Both the position numbers and the translations under genes were made by a program. From JASLEW01 sp035544875 (lineage in GTDB: Bacteria; Acidobacteriota; Thermoanaerobaculia; Multivoradales; UBA5704): a stretch of DNA of 64,000 bases. This document shows, piece after piece, positions 17,353 to 28,800 of the stretch; position 1 is the stretch's first letter, and each line of letters begins with the position of its first letter. The DNA lies in the NCBI GenBank assembly GCA_035544875.1, contig DASZZP010000022.1:1-64000 (forward strand), given 5' to 3'. Below the pieces are notes generated by a model that saw nothing but the letters and a program-made list of their open reading frames with translations, ran no database searches and was not told where the DNA came from.

Positions 17353-19962
17353 TTAAGATGTCACAGCGACTCGCCGGCGACGGCCGTGCCAGACCAGGAC
17401 GACGAGAGCCGCCGCGGAGGCGCCGCAGGCGGCGAGGCCGGCGCGCAGACCCGGGGGCGCGAACTCGAGGGTGACGCGGGTCACGCCGGCGGCGACGCGG
17501 ACCCCGAGAAATGCGCCGTCGACGGTCAGCTTGGGGAGCGGCTGCCCCGCGTGGCCTCTCTGCCCGCTCTGCCCGCCGCCTTCCGCGACGCGCGCCTCCC
17601 AGCCCTCCGGCATCTGCAGGGACGTCGCGAGGAGACGCTCGCCGGCACCCGGGACCTCCAGCGTCAGCCGCCCGGGTCTGCCGGCACGTCCGCTGCCGGC
17701 GGCTCGCCCGCCCTCCCTTGCGCCCGCAGCCGTGCCGCCGGCCACTCGCGCCGCGAGCACCCCAGCCTCCTCCAGGGCCGGCGTTCCCTCGAGCGGCGTC
17801 CGCTCGCGCCCCGCCTCCGGGGCCGGCGCCGCCCTGGCCGGCGTCCAGCCGCGAGCCTCGTCGCGGAAGAGAGCGACGCGCCCGGGATCGTCCAGCGCGG
17901 CGACCCAGCGGTCGAGCCCGGCGCGGTCGATCAGGTCGACGGCGCGGGGGACGAACCAGCGCGGCAGCGCGGCCGGGTTGCGATAGACCACGAACGGCAG
18001 CATCTCTCGGCCAGCGGCCACCTCCGCCATGCCGCGCGGGCGGGGCAGATAGAGGTTGCCGACCACCGCCCGGACGTTGAGGAACGACAGCAGCGCGTGG
18101 TCGGTGCGGTTGAAGCTGGCATAGTAGTTCTTGGTGGTCGGCCTGAAGTCGAAGGCAGTGCCCAGGATCCGCAGGTAGGCGGCCGGGGCGAGCACGTTGT
18201 TGGGCCGCAGCTCGGCCAGCCCGTACACCGGCAGCAGCGCGGGGTAGACCAGCCGGTCCATCCCCACCACCCGCCAGCTGCCGCCGCCGGTCTCGCGAGT
18301 CAGCACCTCGGCGAGCTCGGTGCGCGGGTAGAAGAGCTCGGCCTGACCATGAGGCAGCTGGCGCTGCGCCCACGGCACCAGATCGAGCCCGACCGCCGCC
18401 ACCATCAGCCCGGCGCTCCAGGCCCGCCCCGGCCGCCAGCGCGCTGCGAGCGCCGCCGCGCCCAGCAGCCCCCAGAGCAGCAGCACCCATGGGGAGTGGT
18501 CGGCCGCCAGGCTGATCGCCGCCGCGAGTCCCAGCGCCAGGGCGAGCAGCGCCAGCTGCCGCCGGCGGCGAGCGCCAAAGAGCAAGGCGTCGGTCCCGCC
18601 GGCCCCCGCCACGGCCAGCGCGAGGCTGGCTACCGGCAGCAGCCGGAGGTAGGTCGGCACACGCAGCGCCGGCACCGCATAGATCAGATGGGCGATCGGC
18701 AGGAATGCGGCCGCCACCAGCAGCGCGACGATAGCGAAGCCGAGCAGCGGCCGCGAGCGGCGGTCGCGCCGCGCCAGCAGCGCCACCAGCGCGCCGGCGA
18801 ATGCGACCACCCCGGGATAGCCGCTCAGCGCATCGGCCCAGTCGAAGGGGCCGTGGAATGGCTCTTCATACGGCACCCCGTACACCCGCGGACTGGTGGG
18901 GGCGAGCAGGAATCCGCGCCACGGCCAGAGGAACCAGCTCGCCGGATCGGCGATCCGCACCTGGTGCGGCGGCATGGTGATGCCCGCCATGTCGCGCGCC
19001 CGCTGCGAGGACGGAACCGCGTGCAGGAACGGCAGCAGCTGCGGCGCCGCCAGCCCGCAGCCAAGCAGCGCCGCCAGCCCCGCCGCAGCGACGCCGCTAC
19101 GCAAGGGCGCAAACCGGCCGCGAACCGGCGTGAAGCCGCCCCGCCCCCGCGCGATCGACGACCCGCTCGGCGTCCCGCCGCCGGTCGCCTCGTTGCGCTT
19201 TCCTTCCGCCGACCCGCTTGGCCCTCCGCTGCCGCTCGCCTTCTTCCGCCGCAGGCCGCAGCCGGCGACGCCCGCCAGCAGCCCCCCTGCCACCGCGGTC
19301 TCAGGATGCCCCGACAGCAGCATGGCCGCGGTGATGAGCGCCGTCGCCGCGACCAGCCGCGCCCGCGGACGGCGCCAGAGCTGGATGGTGCCGAGGGTCA
19401 GCCAGGGCACCCAGGCGAGCGTCGCGCTGTGCGGGAAGAGCCCCCAGGGCATGAGGCCGCCGCCCAAGGTGAAGCCGGCGGCAGCGAGCAGCGCCGACCA
19501 CCGCGAGCGGCCGAGCCGCCGCACCAGCAGCCAGACCCCCTCGAAGCCGAGCAGCATCTTGAGCGCCAGGGTGGCCAGCAGGAAATGCTGGATCGGCAGC
19601 GGCCTGGCCAGCATGGCGATCGGCGACAGCACGCCGGCCTGCGGATTGAGCCAGGGCGAGCTGCCGCCGTCGAGCCGGTCGGACCACAACGGCAGGTGGC
19701 GCGCGCGCAGGGCATGGCGCACCTCGAGCTCCCAGGGCAGGAACTGGTAGACCGTGTCGCTCAGCAGCTGGTGGGTGACCCGGACGTGGCGCAGCTCGGG
19801 GAACGGCAGAGCGCGGTCGAGCGTCCCGGTCGGCACCAGCAGATCGCCGCTCCACAGCCACGGCGAGAGGAAGGCGAGCGGCAGCAACAAGCCGCATGCG
19901 GCCGCCCGCCGCTCCAGCCGCACCTCGAGACCCCAGGCGAGCGCCAGGCAGATCGCCTGCAT
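17353..19962 (-). CDS. YfhO-like polytopic membrane protein
   Basis: An 869-aa integral membrane protein with about a dozen hydrophobic helices in its first two thirds and a soluble C-terminal domain. The layout, with the first extracellular loop LPWELEVRHALRARHLPLW and SPWLNPQAGVLSP, fits the YfhO / lipid-linked glycosyltransferase-like family thought to act in surface polysaccharide or lipoteichoic-type modification. The hydrophobic frame continues upstream of the first ATG (LIFGLLLLALGA), so translation may begin at a non-ATG codon near 19998. The protein is Ala/Gly/Arg-rich, with a low-complexity insert around residues 240-290 (KASGSGGPSGSAEGKR). The gene sits 85 nt after icd on the same strand. 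No substrate can be assigned. Confidence 0.72.
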   Translation of the reverse strand: MQAICLALAWGLEVRLERRAAACGLLLPLAFLSPWLWSGDLLVPTGTLDRALPFPELRHVRVTHQLLSDTVYQFLPWELEVRHALRARHLPLWSDRLDGGSSPWLNPQAGVLSPIAMLARPLPIQHFLLATLALKMLLGFEGVWLLVRRLGRSRWSALLAAAGFTLGGGLMPWGLFPHSATLAWVPWLTLGTIQLWRRPRARLVAATALITAAMLLSGHPETAVAGGLLAGVAGCGLRRKKASGSGGPSGSAEGKRNEATGGGTPSGSSIARGRGGFTPVRGRFAPLRSGVAAAGLAALLGCGLAAPQLLPFLHAVPSSQRARDMAGITMPPHQVRIADPASWFLWPWRGFLLAPTSPRVYGVPYEEPFHGPFDWADALSGYPGVVAFAGALVALLARRDRRSRPLLGFAIVALLVAAAFLPIAHLIYAVPALRVPTYLRLLPVASLALAVAGAGGTDALLFGARRRRQLALLALALGLAAAISLAADHSPWVLLLWGLLGAAALAARWRPGRAWSAGLMVAAVGLDLVPWAQRQLPHGQAELFYPRTELAEVLTRETGGGSWRVVGMDRLVYPALLPVYGLAELRPNNVLAPAAYLRILGTAFDFRPTTKNYYASFNRTDHALLSFLNVRAVVGNLYLPRPRGMAEVAAGREMLPFVVYRNPAALPRWFVPRAVDLIDRAGLDRWVAALDDPGRVALFRDEARGWTPARAAPAPEAGRERTPLEGTPALEEAGVLAARVAGGTAAGAREGGRAAGSGRAGRPGRLTLEVPGAGERLLATSLQMPEGWEARVAEGGGQSGQRGHAGQPLPKLTVDGAFLGVRVAAGVTRVTLEFAPPGLRAGLAACGASAAALVVLVWHGRRRRVAVTS

Positions 19963-20047
19963 CGCGCCCAGCGCCAGCAGCAGCAGCCCGAAGATCAGCT
20001 TAGCCCCTCGCCCTCACCGACGACACTCGGCGCCACGCGGCGGCGGC

Positions 20048-21103
<1,056 letters not shown>

Positions 21104-21257
21104 GCGCCCATCCAGAAGGAGGAGACCGATTGACTTCCCCGCCCCGGGTGCCGGCGGGCGGCGCTTCGCGGAGCCCCAGAGGCTATCACGCAACCGGCCG
21201 CGCCTCCCGGCATCTCCAAGCTCGACGCGCTCGAACCGGGTCCTATCCGGCGGTAAA

Positions 21258-21646
21258 CTACCAAGCTTCGGTCACAAGCCCTTCAACCTGGTTGAAGTGG
21301 CGATCACGGGTTACCAGGACAAGGTTGTGTTGGCGGGCGCCGGCCGCGACCCAGAGATCGTTTTCTGGAATGGGCCGGCCTTTGCTCCGCAGCTCAGCTT
21401 TGATCGATCCGTGAGCTGGGCCGTTTCAACGTCCATGCCGAGCACGACGCAGGACCGCGCAAACGTCTCGACCTCGGCGGCGTTCTGCTGCGGCCGGCCC
21501 GAGTGGGCCGCGCCGTAATACAACTCGCCCAACACGACCAAGGGCAGCAGGAGCTCGGATGCGGCATCGAGCCGTTCCTGGACCTGCGGATCTCCACTGA
21601 GAAAGGCAACGATAATGTTGGTGTCGAGCAGGCGCTTACCACTCAT
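21258..21646 (-). pseudogene. vapC: PIN-domain toxin disrupted by a frameshift
   Basis: The gene starts MSGKRLLDTNIIVAFLSGD, a clear PIN domain with the first catalytic Asp, and runs in frame through ELYYGAAHSGR to VETAQL. After CTC near 21400 the frame is lost, giving a false end at 21311. Shifting by one base recovers a normal ending: IKAELRSKGRPIPENDLWVAAGARQHN, LVLVTRDRHFNQVEGL and a stop at 21258. One missing nucleotide explains the break. The later acidic residues (ENDLW, TRDRHF) therefore lie out of frame. It is either a genuinely inactivated toxin or a single-base sequencing error. Confidence 0.82.
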
Positions 21647-21866
21647 CGAGGTCCACCCGCTCGCACCCCTCCTCGATGGCCTCCATCATCTCGCGGGCAG
21701 ACTCGGGATCGAGTACTCCAGCAAACCGCCTGAGGTCTCGACCTGGCGTGCCCTGGGGGGTCGGTGAGACAAGACCATGTACGAGCTCGGCGGCGCGCAC
21801 CTGCTTCTCCGCGGAGAGCCGCTCCAGATCGCCGAGGATCTGCTCTTTGATTGCCGGGTTGACCAT
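21636..21866 (-). CDS. vapB: VapB-like antitoxin, second copy
   Basis: A 76-aa protein, a close paralogue of the antitoxin at 46-276. The shared core includes KEQIL, DLERLS, QVRAA, LVHGLV, GTPGRDL, RFAG and the acidic tail EAIEEGCERVD. A good ribosome site (AAGGAGGCG) stands just before the ATG at 21866. Its stop lies inside the start of the toxin gene (11-nt overlap), the usual coupled layout for antitoxin-toxin pairs. Because the toxin frame here is broken, this antitoxin may now be free-standing and could in principle neutralise the related toxin at the left edge. Confidence 0.75.
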   Translation of the reverse strand: MVNPAIKEQILGDLERLSAEKQVRAAELVHGLVSPTPQGTPGRDLRRFAGVLDPESAREMMEAIEEGCERVDLDEW

Positions 21867-22079
21867 CGGGCGCCTCCTTGGTCGCAATTGTAGCTCTCTG
21901 GGCAATCCGTTCGTTCTTGGGATCTCCGCGTCCCAAGGGCGGACCGCGCCGCGTCCGCGCGCCTCTCGCTCCTCGGCGTTCGCCTGGCGGCGGACCGAGA
22001 TAGTGCGACTGGCGCGCCCGTTGCAGCGCCTCGGGCAGCGGGTCCGACATCGCACAGCCTTTCTTGCCGGGAGACGACG

Positions 22080-24551
22080 ATGAGCCCACTAGTCCGGGAT
22101 CTTGCCGCGGCGTGGCGGCGCCTCAAGCGTTCGCCCACCTATGCCTTCGCCGCCGTCGCGACGCTGGGCGTAACCCTGTCCGCCTTGACCACCATGGGGG
22201 CGGTCGTCGAGGCCGTGTTGCTGCGCCCCCTTCCCTTCCGCAATCCGGCGCGGCTGGTGGCGTTGTGGGAAGCGGCGACGGCGAACGGCCGCGACATGTC
22301 GCGGCTGGCGGCCGCCAACTTCTTCGATCTCCGCGCGCAACGCCAGCTCTTCGAGCGTGCGGCGCTCTTCGGCGCGGAAAGCCGCCGCCTGACCGGCAAC
22401 GGCGATCCCGAGCAGATCCACGGCGCGCGCGTCCAGCCCGACTACTTTCGCGTCCTCGGCGTCCCGCCGGCCCTGGGCCGCGCCTTCGACGAGGCGGACG
22501 CCCGGCCAGGCGCGCCGCCGGTCGTCATCCTCGGCAACGCTCTCTTCCGGCGCCGCTTCGGCGGCCGTGCCGAGATCCTCGGGCAGCCCATCGTTCTCGA
22601 CGGCGCGCCATGCACGGTGGTTGGCGTGATGCCTCCCGCCCTGTATCCGACCTGGCCGCTGACCTCTGGCGGCCTCAACACCCTGCCCGAGTACCAGCAG
22701 TTCTGGGTGCCGCTGACGCTGGATGCCGCGTGGAGCTCGAACCGCCGCACCCACATCTTCGGCGCCCTCGCCCGGCTGCGCCCGGGCGTGACTCTCGACC
22801 GCGCCCGAGCCGGGCTCGGCCCCCTGGCGGCGCGCCTCGCGCGGGAGTATCCGGCGACCAACGGCAACAGCCGGTTCCGGATCGTGCCGCTCGCCGAGGA
22901 GTTCAGCGGCAGCAGCCGGGACCTCTTGCTGGCGCTCGCCGCGGCGGCGGCGCTCACCGCGGCGCTGGCCGCCGCCAACCTGACCGGTCTCTCGCTGTCC
23001 CGCGCGCTCGACCGCCGCGCCGAAACCGCGATCCGTCTCTGGCTGGGGGCGCCGCACGGCGCGCTGGCACGTGAGGCTTTCGTCGAGGCCGCGGTCGTGG
23101 CGCTCGGCGGGGCGGCGCTCGGCCTGCTGCTGGCGCGGGTCGAGCTGCCGCTGCTCGCCAGCCTGCTGCCGGTCGAGATCCCGCGGCTCGCCGAGGCCCG
23201 GGTCGGCTTCCAGGTCGCGCTCGCTACTGCTGTGGCGGCGCTGCTCTGCGCGGGCGTCCTCGGCGGAGCGCTGGCCTTTGGCGCCTCGGGCGGCGCCGCC
23301 TCCTCGGGGCTGCGCCTGGAACAGGCCACCGCGCGCGACCGGCTCGGTCACCGCCGCACCCTGCACCGCGGCCTGGTCGTCGCCCAGGTGGCCCTGAGCG
23401 TCGCCCTGCTGTCGGTGGCCGGACTCTTCGCGCGCAGCATCCTGGCGCTGGGGCGCGTCGAGACCGGCTTCGTCGCCGGCGGGGTGGTAACCGCAGCGGT
23501 GTCGCTGCCGCCCTCCGAGTACGGGGCGTGGGACCGCGTCGTCGAGCTCGATCGCGCGCTGGTCGCCGCCGTGGGCGCGCGGCCGGAGGTGGCCGCCGCC
23601 GCGGTCGCCTACGACTCGCCGCTCGAATCGACCTGGATCGACGCCTTCAGGCTGCTCGACGGCGGCCGTGCCGAGGATGCGGCCGGAAGCGTGTCGGCGC
23701 ACCTCAACATCGTGAGCCCGGACTTCTTTCGCGCCGTCGGCCTGCGGCTCGAGCGGGGCCGCGCCTTCGAGACGGCGGACGAGCGGGCGCACCCCGGAGC
23801 GGCCGTGGTCAGCGAAAGCTTCGCCCGCCGCTTCTTTCCTGGGGAGAGCGCGATCGGGCACCGGCTCGAGGCGCTGACGCCGTCGCGCATGTGGGCTGGC
23901 AGCGGCGCCGCGACCGAGTTCCGCATCGTCGGCATCGCCGGCGACGTCCGCAACCAGGGTATCGACCGCGAAGGGGCCCCGACCGTCTACCTGCCGGCCG
24001 CCCAGTTTCCGCAGCAGGAAATGACGCTGATCGTGCGCACCCGCCGCGAACCGCTCAGCCTGGCGCCCGACCTGCGGCACATGGTGGCGGCGCTCGATCC
24101 GTCGCTGCCGCTGGGCCGGGTCGACACGCTGGTCGCGGCGCTGGACAGGCAGGTGGCGAAACCGCGCTTCGCGCTCCTGGTGGTGGGCGTCTTCGGCACG
24201 GTCGCGGTCCTGCTCGCCGGGCTTGGAATCTACGGCCTGCTAGCGCTGGTGACCGGCTACCGCAGGCACGAGATCGCGGTGCGGATGGCGGTCGGCGCGC
24301 GGCCGGCCGACATCGCCGGCGAGGTGCTCGGCCAGGCGTCCCGGCTGGCCGCCGCCGGCGCCGTCCTGGGCATCACCTGCGGCAGCCTCTGCGGCCGCGC
24401 CCTGCAGCATCTCTTCTTCGGCGTGCAGGCCGCCGATCCCGCCGTGGCGGCGGGCGCCGCCCTGATCCTCGTCCTCACCGCCCTCGCCGCGGCGCTCGGT
24501 CCGATGCGCCGAGCGGTGACCGTCGACCCGGCGCACACCCTGAGGAACTGA
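22080..24551 (+). CDS. ABC-type permease of the MacB/FtsX superfamily (ADOP type)
   Basis: An 823-aa permease with the ADOP plan: an N-terminal cytoplasmic stretch, a first membrane helix (AFAAVATLGVTLSALTTMGAVVEAVLL), a MacB-type periplasmic domain (VQPDYFRVLGVPPALGRAF, DGAPCTVVGVMPP), three helices (about 280-420), a second periplasmic domain (VSPDFFRAVGLRLERGRAF, FRIVGIAGDVRNQG) and a last set of three helices (FGTVAVLLAGLGIYGLLALVTGYRRHEIAVRMAVGA). The duplicated form is expanded in Acidobacteria. No ATPase gene is adjacent, so its energy partner lies elsewhere or it works without one. A GGGAGA ribosome site precedes the ATG. Divergent from the antitoxin gene; the 213-nt gap should hold both promoters. 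Confidence 0.9.
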   Translation: MSPLVRDLAAAWRRLKRSPTYAFAAVATLGVTLSALTTMGAVVEAVLLRPLPFRNPARLVALWEAATANGRDMSRLAAANFFDLRAQRQLFERAALFGAESRRLTGNGDPEQIHGARVQPDYFRVLGVPPALGRAFDEADARPGAPPVVILGNALFRRRFGGRAEILGQPIVLDGAPCTVVGVMPPALYPTWPLTSGGLNTLPEYQQFWVPLTLDAAWSSNRRTHIFGALARLRPGVTLDRARAGLGPLAARLAREYPATNGNSRFRIVPLAEEFSGSSRDLLLALAAAAALTAALAAANLTGLSLSRALDRRAETAIRLWLGAPHGALAREAFVEAAVVALGGAALGLLLARVELPLLASLLPVEIPRLAEARVGFQVALATAVAALLCAGVLGGALAFGASGGAASSGLRLEQATARDRLGHRRTLHRGLVVAQVALSVALLSVAGLFARSILALGRVETGFVAGGVVTAAVSLPPSEYGAWDRVVELDRALVAAVGARPEVAAAAVAYDSPLESTWIDAFRLLDGGRAEDAAGSVSAHLNIVSPDFFRAVGLRLERGRAFETADERAHPGAAVVSESFARRFFPGESAIGHRLEALTPSRMWAGSGAATEFRIVGIAGDVRNQGIDREGAPTVYLPAAQFPQQEMTLIVRTRREPLSLAPDLRHMVAALDPSLPLGRVDTLVAALDRQVAKPRFALLVVGVFGTVAVLLAGLGIYGLLALVTGYRRHEIAVRMAVGARPADIAGEVLGQASRLAAAGAVLGITCGSLCGRALQHLFFGVQAADPAVAAGAALILVLTALAAALGPMRRAVTVDPAHTLRN

Positions 24552-24717
24552 AAGCCGCGCGCAAGGCCATGCCGTCCCCGCAACGCCTCCGGCCACGCAT
24601 GGGAGACTGCAGCGGGGCGCGGAGGGGGGCAGCCCGGCCTGCTGCTAGAATCGCCGCCCGATCCGCCCCGCTCCGCTTCCGACCCGCCACCGCACTCGTA
24701 CCCGGAGAGCCGTTCCC

Positions 24718-25869
24718 ATGCCCGATACTCCGCCCCGCCGCCACCTCTCCGGCCGCGCCATCAACCCGCGGGCGCTGACCGGCCGCGAGAGCGTCGCCGA
24801 GCTGATCGGCCAGACCTTCACCGCCTACAACGCCGGCCGGTTGCGGGAAGCTTGCGAGCTGCTGGTCGGCAAGATGCTGCGGCCGGAGGTGACGGTCGGG
24901 GTCAGCCTGTCGGGTGCCCTCACCCCGGCGGGGTACGGCAAGTCGTGCCTGGTGCCGCTCATCGAGGCCGGGGCGATCGACTGGATGGTGTCGACGGGCG
25001 CCAACCTCTATCACGACACCCACCATGCGATCGGGTTGTCGCTGCACGCCGGCAGCCCTTTCTGGAACGACGTCGAGCTGCGCGAGCAGGGGGTGGTGCG
25101 GATCTACGACATCGTCTTCGACTACACCGTGCTGCTCGAGACCGATAAGTTCTACCGCCGCCTGATGCGCCTGCCCGAGTTCCAGCGGCCGCTCTCGACC
25201 GCCGAGTTCCACTACCGCATCGGGCGCTATGTGGCCGCGGTCGAGGAACGGCTCGGGCTCGCCGGGACCTCGCTGCTCGCCGCGGCCTACCGCCACGCGG
25301 TGCCGATCTTCACCTCATCTCCCGGCGACAGCTCGATCGGCATGAACGTCGCCGAGCTCGCCCTGGAGGGCGGCAAGCTCGTCTTCGACGTCAACCTCGA
25401 CGTCAATCTCTCGGCGGCCATCGTCTGGCAGGCCAAGGATGGCGGCGGCAAGAGCGCCTGCTGGATCCTGGGCGGCGGCAGCCCCAAGAACTTCATGCTG
25501 CAAACCGAGCCGCAGATCCAGGAAGTGCTGGGGCTGTCCGAGGCCGGCCACGACTACTTCCTCCAGGTGACCGACGCGCGGCCCGATGTCGGCGGCCTGT
25601 CGGGCGCCACGCCGGGCGAAGCGGTCTCGTGGGGCAAGGTGGATCCGGAGATGCTGCCCGACGCGGTGGTGGTTTACTGCGACGCGACGATCGCCCTGCC
25701 GCTGCTCACCCATTACGCCCTGGCGCAGGGCGCGCGGCGGCAGCCGAGACGGCTCTGCGAGCGGCTGCCGCAGCTGCTGGAGCTGCTCGAGGCGGGGTTC
25801 GCCGCCAAGCGTGAGGAGCGGATCGGCGAGGGGGCCTTCAGTGAGGACGGCCCAGCTCTTCGATCCTAG
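24718..25869 (+). CDS. Deoxyhypusine synthase-family protein
   Basis: A 383-aa member of the deoxyhypusine synthase fold family. Recognisable parts are VGVSLSGALTPAGYGKSCLVPLIEAGAIDWMVSTGAN (NAD-binding side), YHDTHHAIG, IFTSSPGDSSIGMN and, near the end, GGGSPKNFML, whose Lys257 corresponds to the catalytic lysine that carries the aminobutyl group in the archaeal/eukaryotic enzyme. Bacteria lack eIF5A, so bacterial members are thought to use spermidine or putrescine as acceptor, for example in homospermidine formation. Which reaction applies here is not known. The gene is transcribed alone and its 3' end overlaps the convergent TPR gene by 32 nt. Confidence 0.85.
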   Translation: MPDTPPRRHLSGRAINPRALTGRESVAELIGQTFTAYNAGRLREACELLVGKMLRPEVTVGVSLSGALTPAGYGKSCLVPLIEAGAIDWMVSTGANLYHDTHHAIGLSLHAGSPFWNDVELREQGVVRIYDIVFDYTVLLETDKFYRRLMRLPEFQRPLSTAEFHYRIGRYVAAVEERLGLAGTSLLAAAYRHAVPIFTSSPGDSSIGMNVAELALEGGKLVFDVNLDVNLSAAIVWQAKDGGGKSACWILGGGSPKNFMLQTEPQIQEVLGLSEAGHDYFLQVTDARPDVGGLSGATPGEAVSWGKVDPEMLPDAVVVYCDATIALPLLTHYALAQGARRQPRRLCERLPQLLELLEAGFAAKREERIGEGAFSEDGPALRS

Positions 25870-28800
25870 CCACCACGTCGCGGTAGTTGGTGTTGATGCC
25901 GTAGACCTCGACGAAGGTCTTGTAGGCCGAGTCGGCGTCGCCCATGCCGACATAGACGCAGCCCAGGTCGTAGAGCAGGCCGAGCGTGTCGTCCTCGGTG
26001 ACGTCGGGCGCCTCGAGGCCGCGCCGGTACCACTTGATGGCCAGCTCGGGCAGCCCCTTGTCGAGGAAGCAGAGGCCGAGCATCGAGCAGCACTGCACGA
26101 GATAGCGGGCGTCTTTGGCCGAGAGCTGGAACTCGCCGATCGCCTCGTCGAGCAGGCCCATCTCGCGGTAGGCGATGCCGAGGTTGAAGTGGGTGTCGTA
26201 GTCGGTCGGCGACAGGTGCTCGGCGACGCCGCGCTTGAATCCCTCGACGATCTCCTCGAGCGACTGCTCCTGGTGGATCAGCAGGTCGTCCCCCTGGAAA
26301 ACCGGCTCTTTCGACAGTTCTTGCTCGAGCTCGCGGGCGAGGTCGAAGAAGTCCTCCTCCTCGTCGAAGAGGTGGGACGACCTGGCGGCGCCCTTGCGCT
26401 TGCCGGAGTCGACCTCGTCGAGCCAGCTCATGCCGGTGTCGTCGAGCCCGGAGGCCAGCGGCCCGGGCCGACGGCCGGACGGCTGGGAGGGCGGGGGTGG
26501 CGGCGCGAACGCTGCCGGACCCGCGGCCACACCGGCCGCGGCGGCGGCGGCGGGTCGGCCAAATGCCGGCGGCTGCGTGTCGACGGTCTCGTCCCATTCG
26601 AGACCCTGGCTCTCGATCATGGCACCGATCTCGAGCGGATTGAAGACCGGCTGCTCGGGTGGCGGCGGCGCGCCGACACCAGGGACCAGCGGCGCAACCT
26701 CCTCACCTGCCGTCTCCGCGGGCCCGGCCGGCGGCGCGAGCTGGAAGGGCAGCACGGGCGGGAGCTGGGCGGGGGCGGCCGGCATTAGGGGCGGGAGACC
26801 CACGACCTCCGGAGCCGAGGGAGCCGGGGGAGCGACCGGGGCCGGCGCCGCGGCGGGCGCGGCGGCCGCCGGCACGGCAGGCTCCGCGATGCCAGAGGGG
26901 GGCGCAGGGGGCACAAGCGACGGTTTGCGCGCCGCCTTCGCCTTGCCGGGCTCCCTGGCCGCCGGCAGCAGCCCTGCGAGCATCTGGTCGATCTCGCGCT
27001 CGGCCTTGCGCGTCTTCCTGGGCGACGCCGGCGGCGCGGCCTTGGCGGCGGAGCGGGCCGCGGCGGCGATCTCTTCGAGCTGGGCGAGGCTGGCCGGAGG
27101 CGTCGTCGGGCCCGCGGGGGCGCCGGCACCTACCGCCGGCCGGGCGATCTCCTGGAAGGTGGGCAGGGCCGCGGCAGGCGCCACGGCCGGAGCTTCGCGG
27201 GCGGCGGGCACCGAGGCCACGCGTTCGCCGTCGAGGCGGTAGCCGGCCGCGAGCAGCTTGCGGCGCAGCTTGAGCCAGGGCTCGCGGTCGCCGCTCCGTT
27301 CGCAGATTCGCGACACCCGGTTGGCGAGGTCGACGACCCGCGAATGCCGCCCCTTGTCGAAATAGAGCTGGATCAGCAGGCCGTAGGCCTGGATGCGGTG
27401 GGGCTTGAGCCGCAGCGCCTCGCGCAAGCGTTCGGCCGCCTTCTCCTCCAGGCCATACTTGGCCAGCACTTCGGCTTCCGAGACCAGGTCCTCATAGCGC
27501 TCGACGGTCTGTGGCTGGAGCTCGGCCGCGGTGCGCTCGAGCAGGTCCGAGTCGATCTTGATGCCCGGCGCCGGTGCCGCCGGCGGCGGAGCTTCATCGG
27601 CCGGCGGCCGGCTGCCGGCGTCCGGCGCGAAGCCGGCCGCAATCTCGCCAGCCAGCGCCGACCTTTCCGGGAACGCGGCAGCGTCCGAAGCGACCTCCGG
27701 GAAGTGCCGCACGTCCATCACCGGACGTGCGGCGCCAGAAGCCGAGGTGGCGGAAGCCGCGGCAGCCGCCTCCGCGACGGACGGCTCCACCCCCTCGACC
27801 GGCGCCAGCGGAGCGAGGTCGCGATAGGCGGCAAAGGGATTGAGCAGCTCGATGCCGTCGATGTCGGCGAGGGGATCGATGAGCTCGAGGCCCGCCCCCT
27901 CTGCCGCGGCCGGCTCTCCGGCGGCCGGCGCCGATTGCGGGGCGGCGGACCAGGCAGGCGCCGCGGCGCCCGCCGCCGTGCCTGGAGCGGCGGCGGGTGA
28001 CTCCTGGGCCCACGGTGGACGGTGCGGCGCCTCGAGCATGTCGGGCGGCGGCTTGACCAGGCTAGGCGGTTCTGCTTCGTCCTCGATGTCGAGGACGAAG
28101 GCGTCGTCGAGCTCGAGCTCGATCTCGGCGGCCTCGCCAGCCCGGCCAACCCCGCCGATCCCGCCACCCCCTCCAATCCTTGCGGCCGCTCGGCCGGCCG
28201 CTTCAGCGCCCGCATCCGGTACCGCCGGCTCCAGCTCGTCGACCTCGAAGGCCGGCTGCTCCTCGGCCAGATGGGGCAGCATGGAGGCGGCCGCTTCCCC
28301 CATCTCCCCCATCTCCCCCATCTCCCCAATATCGAGATCGATCTCGATTTCCTCTACCGCTGCCGCCGGGGTGGGCGGCGATGCCGCCGGGGTGGCTGGA
28401 GCCGGCGCGGGTGGCCGGGCCGCCGCGGCCGGCGACTCCTCGGCCACGACCGGCGCGCCGATCAGCCGCACCACCCGCTCGGCCAGCGGATTGCGCTCGA
28501 CCGCCGCGGACAGGAAGCGGACGACCAGGGTGTTGCTTCCCGCCTCCTTGAGCTTCAACGCGGCGTCGGTGATGAAGCCGATGTTCTCGCTGTCGATGGC
28601 GAGCGCCCGGGTATAGACCCGTTCGGCCTCCTGCGGGTGGCCGTGCTCGATCATCATCTCGGCGATGAGGCGGTACTCGCCCATCGCCTTCTCGGTCAGC
28701 TTGAGCTGCTGATAGAGCTCGGCCAGCTTGACGTGATAGCTCGGATTGTTGGGCTCGAGCTCCGCCATCTTCTGGTAGATCGCGATGGTGGAGGTCGAAT

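Noticed and set aside
22089..24080. A 663-codon minus-strand frame opposite the ABC permease
   Set aside because: Shadow of the permease codons; it consists of Arg/Gln/Gly-rich low-complexity sequence with no recognisable domain.
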